A stretch of 64,000 nt of DNA from JAZKHE01 sp040385525 (GCA_040385525.1 JAZKHE010000002.1:1-64000); one strand, 5' to 3'. Shown: positions 1-9,122, numbered from the stretch's first letter. The notes: generated by a model not told the origin, from the sequence alone. A program made the numbers and translations.

Positions 1-373
1 ATATTATTTATTTAAAATTATTTATTATTTATATTATATCCTGTTAGTTGTGTTAGTTACTTTTTTTTAAACCCTTTGCTTTTTGATATATGAGATTTAC
101 ATAACAAGTAATTAACATTAAATATTCTCTACAAACCTAATAAATAGTAGGTAATTTTACTATTATAAACATTTGTTAGTTTTACAGATTAACAATTTTT
201 GTTTACTCTTTGTTCTGCTGTTAAAACTCATTATCTGTTAATTTTATATTATATATTTGTGCTTAAATTTATTTAATAGTGTTTTGTTAGTTATGTAAAC
301 AGTTAAATTTACTTACAAACAAGCTTATTAATAACTTTGTTAATTACATTAAAATATTGATAATCAATTTATT
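1..373. other. Gene-free, extremely AT-rich leader; possible part of the origin region
   Basis: No gene is visible. A hand count of bases 1-360 gives about 66 G/C (about 18%), well below the coding regions around it. The motif TGTTAGTT recurs at 42-49, 51-58, 174-181 and 286-293. TGTTAATTAC at 338-347 has its inverted copy at 108-117. I see no convincing DnaA box (TTATCCACA). AT-richness, short repeats and three parS-like sites just downstream would fit an origin-proximal unwinding region, but this is inference. Confidence 0.35.
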
Positions 374-799
374 ATGAATATAATTATTGGAAGTGACCAT
401 GCTGGTTATGAATTGAAATTACAATTAATTAGTTTTTTTAGTGATAAATATAAATTTACTGATGTAGGTACTAATTCATTAGAATCTTGTGATTATCCTG
501 ATTATGCCCACCAAGTTGCTAATGCTGTTTCAAAAAATGAATATGAGTTTGGAATTTTAATTTGTGGTTCTGGTACTGGTGTAAATATTACTGCAAACAA
601 ACATAAAAATGTTAGATCGGCTTTATCATGGATTCCAGAAATTGCAAAATTAGCTCGCGAACATAATAATGCTAATATACTTGCTTTACCAGCACGATTT
701 ATTTCTGTTGAAGAAGCAAATAAAATAGTTGAAGTTTTCTTGTCTACTAATTTTGAAGGCGGTAGACATTTAAATAGAGTTAATAAAATAGAACAATAG
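374..799 (+). CDS. rpiB: Ribose-5-phosphate isomerase B
   Basis: Interconverts ribose-5-phosphate and ribulose-5-phosphate in the cytosolic pentose phosphate pathway. The 141-residue protein opens with the family signature GSDHAG, has the substrate loop DVGTNS, and carries CGSGTG with the catalytic-type cysteine. It continues with ANKHKNVRSAL, a REHNNANILAL block and the C-terminal GGRHLNRVNKIE tail typical of the RpiB/LacA-B family. Length is normal (about 140-150). It lies upstream of mnmG and its stop overlaps a parS-like palindrome at 800-815. LacA/LacB subunits are related, but a single complete RpiB-type protein in this context favours RpiB. Confidence 0.9.
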   Translation: MNIIIGSDHAGYELKLQLISFFSDKYKFTDVGTNSLESCDYPDYAHQVANAVSKNEYEFGILICGSGTGVNITANKHKNVRSALSWIPEIAKLAREHNNANILALPARFISVEEANKIVEVFLSTNFEGGRHLNRVNKIEQ

Positions 800-815
800 T
801 GTTTCACGTGAAACA
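800..815. promoter_or_regulatory. parS: parS-like centromere site 1
   Basis: TGTTTCACGTGAAACA is a 16-bp palindrome identical to the widely conserved chromosomal parS consensus bound by ParB/Spo0J. It overlaps the last base of the rpiB stop region and lies in the rpiB-mnmG gap. Two further copies follow at 836-851 and 2719-2734. Confidence 0.8.
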
Positions 816-835
816 TTATTTAATTATAATTAAGT

Positions 836-851
836 AGTTCCACGTGGAACT
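836..851. promoter_or_regulatory. parS: parS-like centromere site 2
   Basis: AGTTCCACGTGGAACT is a perfect 16-bp palindrome with the CACGTG core. It differs from site 1 at symmetric positions, as known parS variants do. It lies nine bases upstream of the mnmG start codon, so bound ParB might also affect mnmG transcription. Confidence 0.65.
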
Positions 852-859
852 TTATAAAA

Positions 860-2719
860 ATGTTTAAAGAATACGATGTTATAGTTGTTGGTGCTGGTCA
901 TGCAGGTTGTGAAGCTGCTGCTGCTGCTGCAAATCTAGGTTCGTCTGTTTTATTGATTACAATGAATATGCAAACTATTGCGCAAATGAGTTGTAATCCA
1001 GCGATGGGCGGAATAGCAAAGGGTCAAATAGTTAGAGAAATTGATGCTCTTGGCGGTTATTCAGGAATTATTTCTGATAAATCGGCCATACAGTTTAGAA
1101 TGCTTAATCGTTCTAAAGGTCCCGCAATGTGGAGTCCAAGATGTCAATCAGATAGAATGTTGTTTGCTGAATATTGGAGGTTAGCTTTAGAACAAACTCC
1201 TAATGTTGATTTTTGGCAAGACATGGTTTCTTCCATTATTGTAAAAGATAATGTTGTTTGTGGTGTAGTTACTTCTATGGGTTTAGAAATTAAATCGAAA
1301 GCGGTTGTTTTAACTAATGGAACTTTCCTTAATGGCGTTATTCATATTGGTGAAAAACAATTTGGTGGAGGTAGAACAGGAGAAAAATCTGCTAAAGGAT
1401 TAACAGAAGATTTATTACAATATGGTTTTGTTTCAGGTAGAATGAAAACAGGAACTCCACCGCGAATTGATGGTAGAAGTCTTGATTATTCTAAAATGGA
1501 AGAACAAAAAGGTGATGATAATCCAGAAAAGTTCTCCTATACTGATACTAAATCGTTAGCAAAACAACGCTCTTGTTATGTTACATATACAAACGAACAA
1601 GTCCATGAAATATTAAGAACAGGTTTTGAAAAATCGCCCATGTTTGCTGGTCGAATTCAAGGATTAGGACCAAGATATTGTCCTTCTATTGAAGATAAAA
1701 TAACTCGTTTTGCTGAGCGCGATAGACACCAAATATTTGTAGAACCTGAAGGTTGGAACACAGTAGAAATTTATGTAAATGGTTTTTCTACTTCTTTGCC
1801 AGAAGATGTTCAACAAAAAGCTTTGCGCTTAATTCCAGGTTTTGAGAACGCTAAAATGTTCCGCCCTGGTTACGCAATAGAATACGATTATTTTCCACCA
1901 ACGCAATTAGATTTGACTTTAAAAACTAAGCTAATTGATAATTTATATTTTGCTGGACAGATTAACGGAACTACTGGTTATGAAGAAGCGGCTTGTCAAG
2001 GTTTAATGGCAGGAATAAACGCGCATCAAAAAATCAATAATAAAGAAGCTTTTGTGTTGTCGCGTTCTGAAGCATATATTGGCGTTTTGATAGATGATTT
2101 AGTTACTAAAGGAACTGACGAACCCTACAGAATGTTCACCTCTAGAGCTGAATTCAGAATACTTTTAAGACAAGATAATGCCGATATTCGTTTAACAGAA
2201 AAGTCGTTTAATATTGGTTTAGCTTCTAAAGAAAGATTAGATAAGGTTAACGAAAAGATTGCAGGAACGCAAGAAATAATCAAGTTTTTTAAGAAAGAAA
2301 GCATTTCTCAAAACGACGCAAACCCAATTTTAGAATCAAAAGAATCAGCCTTAATTAATCAGCAAGTTAAAATCAATACGCTTTTATCTCGACCAAATGT
2401 TGAAATAAAAGACTTTAAATCTATTGACTTTATTAGTTCTTTTTTATCTAAATACGATAGAGAAACAATAGAACAAGCGGAGATTTTAATTAAATACGAA
2501 GGCTATATAGAGAAAGAAAAAGATGTTGCTGATAAACACCAACGCTTAGAAAACTATGTTTTAAAAGAAGATTTTGATTACTCTACAATCGTTTCTTTAT
2601 CTGCAGAAGCAAAACAAAAACTTAATAAAATTAAACCATCAACCATTGGGCAAGCATCAAGAATTAGTGGAATAAACCCCGCTGATATTTCTGTTTTAAT
2701 TGTTCATTTAGGAAGATAA
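860..2719 (+). CDS. mnmG: tRNA uridine-5-carboxymethylaminomethyl modification enzyme MnmG (GidA)
   Basis: FAD-dependent enzyme that, with MnmE, installs the carboxymethylaminomethyl group on wobble U34 of certain tRNAs. The 619-residue protein starts with the FAD-binding VVGAGHAGCEAA motif (about residues 9-20). It then has the family-specific MSCNPAMGGIAKGQ, GGRTGEKSAKGL and KTGTPPRID blocks, and GTTGYEEAACQGL near residue 370. The C-terminal helical region ends with IGQASRISGINPADIS, which is characteristic of GidA. Length is as expected (about 620-630). In many bacteria gidA lies near oriC, consistent with the flanking parS-like palindromes. Confidence 0.97.
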   Translation: MFKEYDVIVVGAGHAGCEAAAAAANLGSSVLLITMNMQTIAQMSCNPAMGGIAKGQIVREIDALGGYSGIISDKSAIQFRMLNRSKGPAMWSPRCQSDRMLFAEYWRLALEQTPNVDFWQDMVSSIIVKDNVVCGVVTSMGLEIKSKAVVLTNGTFLNGVIHIGEKQFGGGRTGEKSAKGLTEDLLQYGFVSGRMKTGTPPRIDGRSLDYSKMEEQKGDDNPEKFSYTDTKSLAKQRSCYVTYTNEQVHEILRTGFEKSPMFAGRIQGLGPRYCPSIEDKITRFAERDRHQIFVEPEGWNTVEIYVNGFSTSLPEDVQQKALRLIPGFENAKMFRPGYAIEYDYFPPTQLDLTLKTKLIDNLYFAGQINGTTGYEEAACQGLMAGINAHQKINNKEAFVLSRSEAYIGVLIDDLVTKGTDEPYRMFTSRAEFRILLRQDNADIRLTEKSFNIGLASKERLDKVNEKIAGTQEIIKFFKKESISQNDANPILESKESALINQQVKINTLLSRPNVEIKDFKSIDFISSFLSKYDRETIEQAEILIKYEGYIEKEKDVADKHQRLENYVLKEDFDYSTIVSLSAEAKQKLNKIKPSTIGQASRISGINPADISVLIVHLGR

Positions 2720-2734
2720 GTTTCACGTGAAACA
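2719..2734. promoter_or_regulatory. parS: parS-like centromere site 3
   Basis: AGTTTCACGTGAAACA matches the parS consensus except at the outermost base. It starts on the last base of the mnmG stop codon and ends three bases before the next start codon, so it fills the whole intergenic gap. All three sites lie between genes, as expected for real sites. Confidence 0.75.
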
Positions 2735-2737
2735 TTT

Positions 2738-3619
2738 ATGGAAGAATTAAAAAACTGCCCGGTTTGTGATTCAAACCAAAGTAAATCCTTTTTAGAGTGT
2801 AAAGACAACACCGTTTCTAAGGCTATTTTTTCAATAGTTGAATGTACAAGTTGTTCGTTTAAATATACAAACCCACGCCCAGAAGAAAAAGATTTGGGTA
2901 AATATTACATGTCTGAAGAATACGTTTCTCATTCAAACACAAGTAAAGGTTTTATTAATTTTGTTTACCAAAAGGTTAGAAATTACACCTTAAAAGGTAA
3001 ATTAAACTTGATAAATCGTCTACATTCGAACAAAGGAAATTTGTTAGATGTAGGTTGTGGAACAGGTGAGTTTTTAAATGTGTGTGCTATAAACAAGTGG
3101 AACACAACAGGAATTGAACCCAGCGATTCAGCACGAAACTTTGGAAAAGAACAATACAATTTGAATGTGCAAACCGAAGATTCGTTAACAACATTTAAAG
3201 AGCAACAATTTGATGTAATTACCATGTGGCATGTGTTGGAACATGTTCCGCATTTAAACAATAGAATACAAGAACTAAAAAAAGTATTGGCAAACGATGG
3301 CGTTTTATTAATAGCTGTACCTAACTGTAGTAGCCACGATGCAGACTATTATAAAGAAAATTGGGCTGCTTACGATTTACCTCGACACCTGTATCATTTT
3401 ACACCAAACACCATAGAAAAGCTTTTTACAAAACACGGGTTTAAATTAACAGAAGCGATACCCATGAAGTTTGATAGTTTTTATGTTTCGTTACTAAGCG
3501 AGAAATACAAAGGAACAAGCCTACAAATTATTAGAGGTTTTTGGAGAGGATTGGTTTCTAATTTAAAAGCGGGTAATAACAAATACAGTAGCCAAATTTA
3601 TATTTTTAGGAAAGATTAG
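2738..3619 (+). CDS. Class I SAM-dependent methyltransferase with N-terminal zinc-ribbon-like motif
   Basis: 293-residue protein with two Cys pairs near the N-terminus (C7-P-V-C10 and C36-T-S-C39), typical of the zinc-binding head of the Methyltransf_23 type. A Rossmann methyltransferase domain follows. The SAM-binding glycine motif LLDVGCGTGEF lies near residue 103 and the MWHVLEHVPH block, usual for this family, near residue 160. The substrate cannot be read from sequence; relatives modify small molecules, sugars or quinones. It follows mnmG with only a parS-like site between them and may be cotranscribed. Function beyond methyl transfer is not assigned. Confidence 0.85.
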   Translation: MEELKNCPVCDSNQSKSFLECKDNTVSKAIFSIVECTSCSFKYTNPRPEEKDLGKYYMSEEYVSHSNTSKGFINFVYQKVRNYTLKGKLNLINRLHSNKGNLLDVGCGTGEFLNVCAINKWNTTGIEPSDSARNFGKEQYNLNVQTEDSLTTFKEQQFDVITMWHVLEHVPHLNNRIQELKKVLANDGVLLIAVPNCSSHDADYYKENWAAYDLPRHLYHFTPNTIEKLFTKHGFKLTEAIPMKFDSFYVSLLSEKYKGTSLQIIRGFWRGLVSNLKAGNNKYSSQIYIFRKD

Positions 3620-3685
3620 AGAAAAATTGTGACTTTATAGCGCATATATTCAAGAAAGCGAAGGCAACAAACAACTAATTACTAA

Positions 3686-4639
3686 ATGATGGTATCGAAA
3701 GATATAACGAAAGAAGAGGTTGAAAACTTTAGAAGGTTGCTTGATTATTTGAAGCAGCTTTCAGAAGACGGAGTGACAACATTAATTGAAAAGCAATTGC
3801 TACAAATGCTTGATAATTTAGTTCCGTTTTTTTCTCATTTAATTATGTTTGATGTCTTCCCTGAATTACACAGAATCACAATAAATAAAAGAGTATTAGG
3901 CTCAAATAAAAGGATAAGAGAAATAAAGCATCTAAAATATCCGCCAGCCGACAAAGTATCAAAATATGGAAGGTGCAATTATCCAAAACAAACCGTGCTT
4001 TATGCGTCATTTCTTCATATGACAGCAATGAATGAAACGCAACCACAAGTTGGTGATTTAGTAACACAAAGTGTTTGGAGAGTTAAAGGAAAACAGACGT
4101 TAAAATATGTGCCAATTTTCAAGAATCAACCCCAAGGTGAAAACGTAATAAACCCAAGGACTTTTGAAATCAATCAGATTTATAATAGAAAAGTAAGAGA
4201 ATATCCTGTGTTCATAAGAGAACAATTAGATGCGTTGGTTCAGTTTATAGCTGACGCATTTACAAAGCGAGTTCACCCAAATGCTGATTTGGACTACATT
4301 TTCAGCGCATATTTTTCAAACAAAATTTTCTCAGATTTTGAAAATGGAACAATCGAAGCGATTTACTATCCAAGTGTTAAAGACGGCCTTTCCTTTGAAA
4401 ATGTTGCAATTAAGGCTAATGTTTTTGATGACAAATATGAATTAGTTGAAGTTAAAGACAGTGTTTGTGTTGTGGACAATAAAAACGGAAATGGAGGTTG
4501 TTTTTATCAAGGTTTATCTGACAGCAAAAGTTTCGACTATTCATCAGGAAAAATACTTTGGGACTCAAAGAAATTATATCAGCCTGATGAAATCATGAAC
4601 GACTTAAAAAAGAAATACAATCTGGATATTTCAGAATAA
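3686..4639 (+). CDS. Probable RES-domain protein
   Basis: 317 residues, no signal peptide or membrane segment. The N-terminal third is helical. The middle and C-terminal parts resemble the RES domain (NAD-degrading toxin fold): an Arg-rich stretch with GRCNYPKQTVLYAS, then a helical YFSNKIFSDF segment, then the signature-like AIYYPSVKDGLSFENVA. RES toxins usually have an adjacent Xre/MbcA-type antitoxin. None is visible on either side, so this may be an orphan or a non-toxin RES relative. Two consecutive ATG codons start it; either could be used. The assignment rests on motif recognition only. Confidence 0.5.
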   Translation: MMVSKDITKEEVENFRRLLDYLKQLSEDGVTTLIEKQLLQMLDNLVPFFSHLIMFDVFPELHRITINKRVLGSNKRIREIKHLKYPPADKVSKYGRCNYPKQTVLYASFLHMTAMNETQPQVGDLVTQSVWRVKGKQTLKYVPIFKNQPQGENVINPRTFEINQIYNRKVREYPVFIREQLDALVQFIADAFTKRVHPNADLDYIFSAYFSNKIFSDFENGTIEAIYYPSVKDGLSFENVAIKANVFDDKYELVEVKDSVCVVDNKNGNGGCFYQGLSDSKSFDYSSGKILWDSKKLYQPDEIMNDLKKKYNLDISE

Positions 4640-4677
4640 ACAAGATGTAAAAAAGAAAAAATACCGCAATCAGCCGT

Positions 4678-4727
4678 TTTCGAAAAGCGGCAGTTCAGTG
4701 AATAGTCCGCGCTTTTAAAGTTAAAAG
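4678..4727. repeat. Intergenic hairpin and short direct repeat
   Basis: The gap after the RES-like gene contains a hairpin-forming GCCGTTTTCGAAAAGCGGC element, then two copies of AGTCCGC within about 25 bases. GC content is locally higher than in other gaps. It could be a weak terminator (no long T-run follows) or remnant repeat DNA. Confidence 0.3.
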
Positions 4728-4815
4728 TCCGCTCTCGTCAAACCTACAAAACGTAACTTATGTAACTTTCTATTCGTTTTATATAACATAAATTCACCTC
4801 ATAATACTGAGTTTT

Positions 4816-6840
4816 GTGTTTATGAATATATACAAAAAAACACAAGCCGTTTTGTTTCTTTCAGCTGTTTTTAGCATAAGCAACATAAACATACAGGCAC
4901 AAAACAAAAACGATTTTGAAGACATTTTTAACGAAGCAGAAAAATATTTTCCTTCAGAAAAAACTGCTTATTACGCTGATTTAAGCGAAAACTCAAAAAA
5001 AGCAATTCCGCTTTACGCCGAATTATTAAAGTTAGAACCCAGAAACGCTAACGTAAATTATAAAATGGGACGTTGCTATTTAAACTCTCGAACAGAGCCT
5101 TTAAAAGCAATTCCGTTTCTTGAATTGGCCGTTAAATCAACCAGTGTTAACTACAAACAGGGTTATGAAGAAAAAAACGCTCCCATTCTTGCCTATGTGT
5201 TTTTGGCAGATGCATATCACTTAAATTATAAGTTTGATGCAGCAATTACCAACTATCAAAAATATAATAAGCTTGCTTTAACCACTAAGGTTAAGCCAGA
5301 AGAATTAAAAGAAATTGATAGAAAAATTGAAATTTGCAAAACCGCAAAACTATTGGTTGCAAAGCCCGTTTCGTTTAAAATAGATAATTTAGGAAACACA
5401 ATTAATTCGGCTTATCCTGATTATTCTCAGGTTGTTTCGGCAGACGAAAGCGTATTAATTTACACATCAAGAAAACCCGGTAGCGTTGGTGGAGATATTG
5501 ATGTTGATGGAAATTATGCAGAAGATATTTATATTTCAAACAAAACAGAAAACGGCTGGCAAGCTGCTGAGAATATAGGAAAATCAATAAACACAAAAAG
5601 TAACGAAGCTTCAATTGGCATGTCGGTTGATGGTCAACAAGTGTTTATTTACAAAGACGATAACAGCGACGGAAACATTTATTCTACAACTTTAGACGGT
5701 GATGAGTGGTCGAAACCAGAAAAATTAAATCCAAATATTAATACCGAACACTGGGAACCAAGTGCATTTGTATCGGCTGATGGCAACGTATTGTACTTTA
5801 CAAGTAACCGTCCGGGTGGTTTTGGAGGAAGAGATATTTACAAAAGCCACATGAATAAAAACAAAGAATGGGGACCGGCCATTAACTTAGGAAGCACAAT
5901 AAACACGGCTTACGAAGAAGATTCGCCTTTTATTCACCCAGACGGAGTAACCTTGTTTTTTAGTTCAACTGGGCACAAAACAATGGGCGGTTTCGATATT
6001 TTTTCTACAAAAATGTTAGATAATAATACGTGGACAGCGCCTAAAAACGTTGGTTACCCTATAAACACAACAGGCGACGATATTTATTATTCAGTTTCTC
6101 CAGATAAAAAACGTGCGTATTTTTCTTCGTTTAGAAAAGATGGTTTAGGCGAAAAAGATATTTATGCCATTACTTTTGAGTTGCCTGACGAATGTCCATC
6201 GTTAAGTTTGTTTAAAGGCGTTGTGCTCGATGCTGACGGAAAACCCGCAAAACAGGTTCAAATTGTTATTAGCGATAACGAAACAGGCGAAGAAGTAGGA
6301 ACGTATTACACCAACAAAAAGACAGGAAAATACTTTTTTATTCTTCCTCCTGGCAAAAACTATAACATCTCTTACGAATCTAACGGACAGCTGTTTTACT
6401 CAGAAAACCGTAACGTTGTAAAAGATCCAAAATACTGTGAGTTTCAAAAAGAAATTACTTTGCCAGCTTTAATTATTGGTGCAAAAGTGGTGTTAGATAA
6501 TATATTTTTCGAGTTTGATAAAGCGATATTAACGCCCGCATCAAACGTGGAATTAGGAAAAGTTTTACGCTTTTTAAATAATAATCCAAACTTAATAGTT
6601 GAAATTTCTGGCTATACAGATTCTGAAGGAACAGAAGAATACAACAGTAAATTATCTCGTGAGCGAGCAGAAGCAGTTGTTGTATACCTTGTTAATAAAG
6701 GAATAAAAGCCGAAAGATTAAGCGCAAAAGGTTACGGAGAAACTAACGCAAGCGCACCCAATCAAAACAAAGACGGTAGCGACAATCCTTCTGGAAGAAA
6801 ATTGAACAGAAGAGTAGAGCTAAAAATTACAGGCGTTTAG
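4816..6840 (+). CDS. PorE-like TPR / beta-propeller / OmpA-domain outer-membrane-associated protein
   Basis: 674 residues. A signal peptide ends near AQ28-29. TPR-like helices span about 58-150, and PD40/WD40-like propeller blades about 195-455 (repeated DG-x-x-LYFTSNRPGG type motifs). A carboxypeptidase-regulatory-like domain covers about 465-550 and an OmpA C-terminal domain about 558-672. The peptidoglycan-contacting D602 and R617 have the usual 15-residue spacing. This domain order is that of PorE, a T9SS component proposed to anchor the secretion machine to peptidoglycan. Unlike PorE of Porphyromonas there is no lipobox cysteine at the cleavage site. Such architectures are often multi-copy in Bacteroidota, so this may be a paralogue. 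The T9SS cargo proteins further along show the pathway is present. Confidence 0.8.
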   Translation: MFMNIYKKTQAVLFLSAVFSISNINIQAQNKNDFEDIFNEAEKYFPSEKTAYYADLSENSKKAIPLYAELLKLEPRNANVNYKMGRCYLNSRTEPLKAIPFLELAVKSTSVNYKQGYEEKNAPILAYVFLADAYHLNYKFDAAITNYQKYNKLALTTKVKPEELKEIDRKIEICKTAKLLVAKPVSFKIDNLGNTINSAYPDYSQVVSADESVLIYTSRKPGSVGGDIDVDGNYAEDIYISNKTENGWQAAENIGKSINTKSNEASIGMSVDGQQVFIYKDDNSDGNIYSTTLDGDEWSKPEKLNPNINTEHWEPSAFVSADGNVLYFTSNRPGGFGGRDIYKSHMNKNKEWGPAINLGSTINTAYEEDSPFIHPDGVTLFFSSTGHKTMGGFDIFSTKMLDNNTWTAPKNVGYPINTTGDDIYYSVSPDKKRAYFSSFRKDGLGEKDIYAITFELPDECPSLSLFKGVVLDADGKPAKQVQIVISDNETGEEVGTYYTNKKTGKYFFILPPGKNYNISYESNGQLFYSENRNVVKDPKYCEFQKEITLPALIIGAKVVLDNIFFEFDKAILTPASNVELGKVLRFLNNNPNLIVEISGYTDSEGTEEYNSKLSRERAEAVVVYLVNKGIKAERLSAKGYGETNASAPNQNKDGSDNPSGRKLNRRVELKITGV

Positions 6841-6866
6841 TAGGTAATTTAAAGAATTTATTTTTT

Positions 6867-6900
6867 AACGTCGGCTTGAAAAAGCCGACGTTTTCTTTTT
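6867..6900 (+). terminator. Rho-independent terminator of the PorE-like gene
   Basis: A perfect 11-bp stem (arms 6867-6877 and 6882-6892, AACGTCGGCTT) with a GAAA loop is followed by TTCTTTTT. The U-tract is on the + strand only. On the minus strand the hairpin is followed by an A-run, so it would not be a good terminator for the convergent TonB receptor gene. Confidence 0.85.
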
Positions 6901-9115
6901 AAAACAAGCTGTATCTAAAACCCAAATAAAATCGTCTTCCTTGCAAAGGAGCGTAGTTGTAATCGGTATCAAACGAATACGAATTTGGGTTGTCAATCAC
7001 ATCATTTACTTTTTTATCAAAAGGGTCGTGTGGGCGCATAATTGGGTTTTCTGGAAGAAAATTAGTAATGTTTTTTACACCAATATACACATCAAAACGC
7101 TTGTCGCTTTTATAAGAAAGTTGCAAGTTGTGTATGCTAAACCACGGAGATTCTTTAAGTCTATAATCGTTAGCTTGAACAGGCAAAAGCATTGGGCTTG
7201 TTGTTTTTAGAAAATAATCTAAAACAAACGATTTATAAACAAACGAAGCATTAGCGTTAATGCTTAATTCTGGAGTGTACACCTGTTTTTGAATTTTGTT
7301 GTTTTCGTTTTTAAAAACATCTAAATAAGTGGCTCCAATATTAATTTTGTTTCCGCTTAAATGCTGAAGTTGAACCGAAGAACTTGCGCCACGTGAAACC
7401 GAGTAACCGCTTATGTTATCGTAAATTATTTTGTTTACATCTGTAGCATAATCAGGAATAATTTTATTTAAAAAATGAGTATAAAATAGCGTGTTTTCTA
7501 AACTAAAATTTAATGTTTTAAATGTGTTAAAATAATGATGATTTAGTGTTGCGTTCCACGATTTTTCTGGATTTAATTTGTTTTTAATTTCTACAATTCT
7601 AGAGCCACTCAACGCTGCATGATCCTCTGTAAAAACACTAACATTTCTATAACCAGAACCAGCAAACAAACGAAAAGTATTGTGCTCGTTTGCAACAAAT
7701 TTTACTGCGCTACGTGGTGTAAAAATAAAACCATGATTGGTGTTGAAATCTAAACGGGCGCTGTTTAGCAACACAAATCTTTTTTTCTCGTCGCTTTGTT
7801 GTTGAACAAAAACACCAGGAACAAAAGTGGTTCTGTACAAGCCATATTGCGTGTATAAAATGGTGGGAGTATTGTCTTTATAGAGAACAGATTTTATAGG
7901 CAAACCAATTAAAAAAGTTTGTTTCAAATAATTTTTAGAATACAAAAGTTGTAAAAAAGCGGTGTTTTGCTCGGCGTTAAAAATAGTTTGTCCGTATGCA
8001 GAAGCCTGTTTGTGATAGTTGTAAGAATAGTTCAGTGTAAAATTTGTTTTGTTAAACAAGTAGTTTTTACCAATTATTTCAAAACGTTTTGTTTCTACGT
8101 TTTCACCATAAACAGAATCTCCGCCATAAAATTGTTTGCTCCAATTTAGCTCGCCGCCCCAACGGTTTTCGTAAAAAGCACGCCACGCTAACGACGATTG
8201 TAAATTGTTTTTGTTTACAAAGCTCCATTTATTAAACAACGAAAAACGTTGTTGAACAGGAATATCCGTAAAATTATCATTATTTACATCTAATAAATTG
8301 CTAAATGAAAATATATTAGCGCTCAGTAAAGAGTTTGTGCTTTTAAATGCTTTTTTTGCGCTTACATCGAGGTTAAACTCTTTTTGTGATGTTCCGTAAG
8401 TGTCAATAGAAAACAACGGCGCAGAAGCAGGATTTTTTGTTATAATATTTATAATTCCTGCCATAGCTTCAGAACCGTAAAGAGAAGAGGCCGCACCCTT
8501 CATTACTTCAACTCTATCAATAATACTATTTGGAATTCCCATTAAACCATAAACCGTTGCTAAACTACTCACAATGGGCATTCCGTCAATTGTTACCAAA
8601 GTGTATGGGCCTTCCATTCCGTTTAAATGTATGTCGCCCGTATTACAAACATTGCAATTTATTTGAGGTTGCACGCCATTAACTTGTTGCAGCGCATCGA
8701 AAATGTTTGAAGAAACATTTCTTTTAAAAGCTTGCGCACTAATAATATCTATCGGAACGGGAGATTTTTCTTTAGTTATTTCTTGAAGAGTTCCGCTAAT
8801 TACAACCGATTTAAGTTCGTTTTCGAGTTGTTCCACATTAATTTTTCCAAGATTAATGTTTTGATTGTCGCTGTTTTTAGATAGAGAAATTGTCTTTTTT
8901 CTGTAACCCAGCAACATTATTTCTAAAGAGTTTTCAGCAAACGCACCACACAATTTAAACTTTCCTGTTGAATCAGTTGTTGTCGATTTATCTGTATTTT
9001 TAATTGAAACAACAGCATATTCAATAGGTTTATTGTCGCAAAGCACTGTTCCTGTTATGCATTGTGCAAAACAGTTGGCAGAAAACAACAAGGGGATTAG
9101 AAATAATAGTTTCAT
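6899..9115 (-). CDS. TonB-dependent outer-membrane receptor with CxxC in the plug, paired with an Nramp transporter
   Basis: 738 residues. A signal peptide ends near FAQ18. A carboxypeptidase-regulatory-like domain spans about 19-95, a probable TonB box lies near SVVISG (103-108), and the plug covers about 118-235 with IDGMPIV, RVEVMKGAASSLYGSEA and INIITKNP. The 22-strand barrel runs to the C-terminal aromatic residue (RYSLF). The plug has an unusual C154-N-V-C157 motif. It is divergent from the Nramp gene, 76 bp away, sharing a palindromic control region, which suggests uptake of a transition metal (Mn or Fe) or metal complex across the outer membrane. The substrate is inferred from context, not shown by sequence. 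Confidence 0.88.
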   Translation of the reverse strand: MKLLFLIPLLFSANCFAQCITGTVLCDNKPIEYAVVSIKNTDKSTTTDSTGKFKLCGAFAENSLEIMLLGYRKKTISLSKNSDNQNINLGKINVEQLENELKSVVISGTLQEITKEKSPVPIDIISAQAFKRNVSSNIFDALQQVNGVQPQINCNVCNTGDIHLNGMEGPYTLVTIDGMPIVSSLATVYGLMGIPNSIIDRVEVMKGAASSLYGSEAMAGIINIITKNPASAPLFSIDTYGTSQKEFNLDVSAKKAFKSTNSLLSANIFSFSNLLDVNNDNFTDIPVQQRFSLFNKWSFVNKNNLQSSLAWRAFYENRWGGELNWSKQFYGGDSVYGENVETKRFEIIGKNYLFNKTNFTLNYSYNYHKQASAYGQTIFNAEQNTAFLQLLYSKNYLKQTFLIGLPIKSVLYKDNTPTILYTQYGLYRTTFVPGVFVQQQSDEKKRFVLLNSARLDFNTNHGFIFTPRSAVKFVANEHNTFRLFAGSGYRNVSVFTEDHAALSGSRIVEIKNKLNPEKSWNATLNHHYFNTFKTLNFSLENTLFYTHFLNKIIPDYATDVNKIIYDNISGYSVSRGASSSVQLQHLSGNKINIGATYLDVFKNENNKIQKQVYTPELSINANASFVYKSFVLDYFLKTTSPMLLPVQANDYRLKESPWFSIHNLQLSYKSDKRFDVYIGVKNITNFLPENPIMRPHDPFDKKVNDVIDNPNSYSFDTDYNYAPLQGRRFYLGFRYSLF

Positions 9116-9122
9116 TTAAAAA

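Noticed and set aside
7385..7402. Further CACGTG sites (also near 12913, 13788 and 59044) as parS
   Set aside because: They have the hexamer core but not the flanking GTTTC/GAAAC symmetry, and lie within coding sequence.
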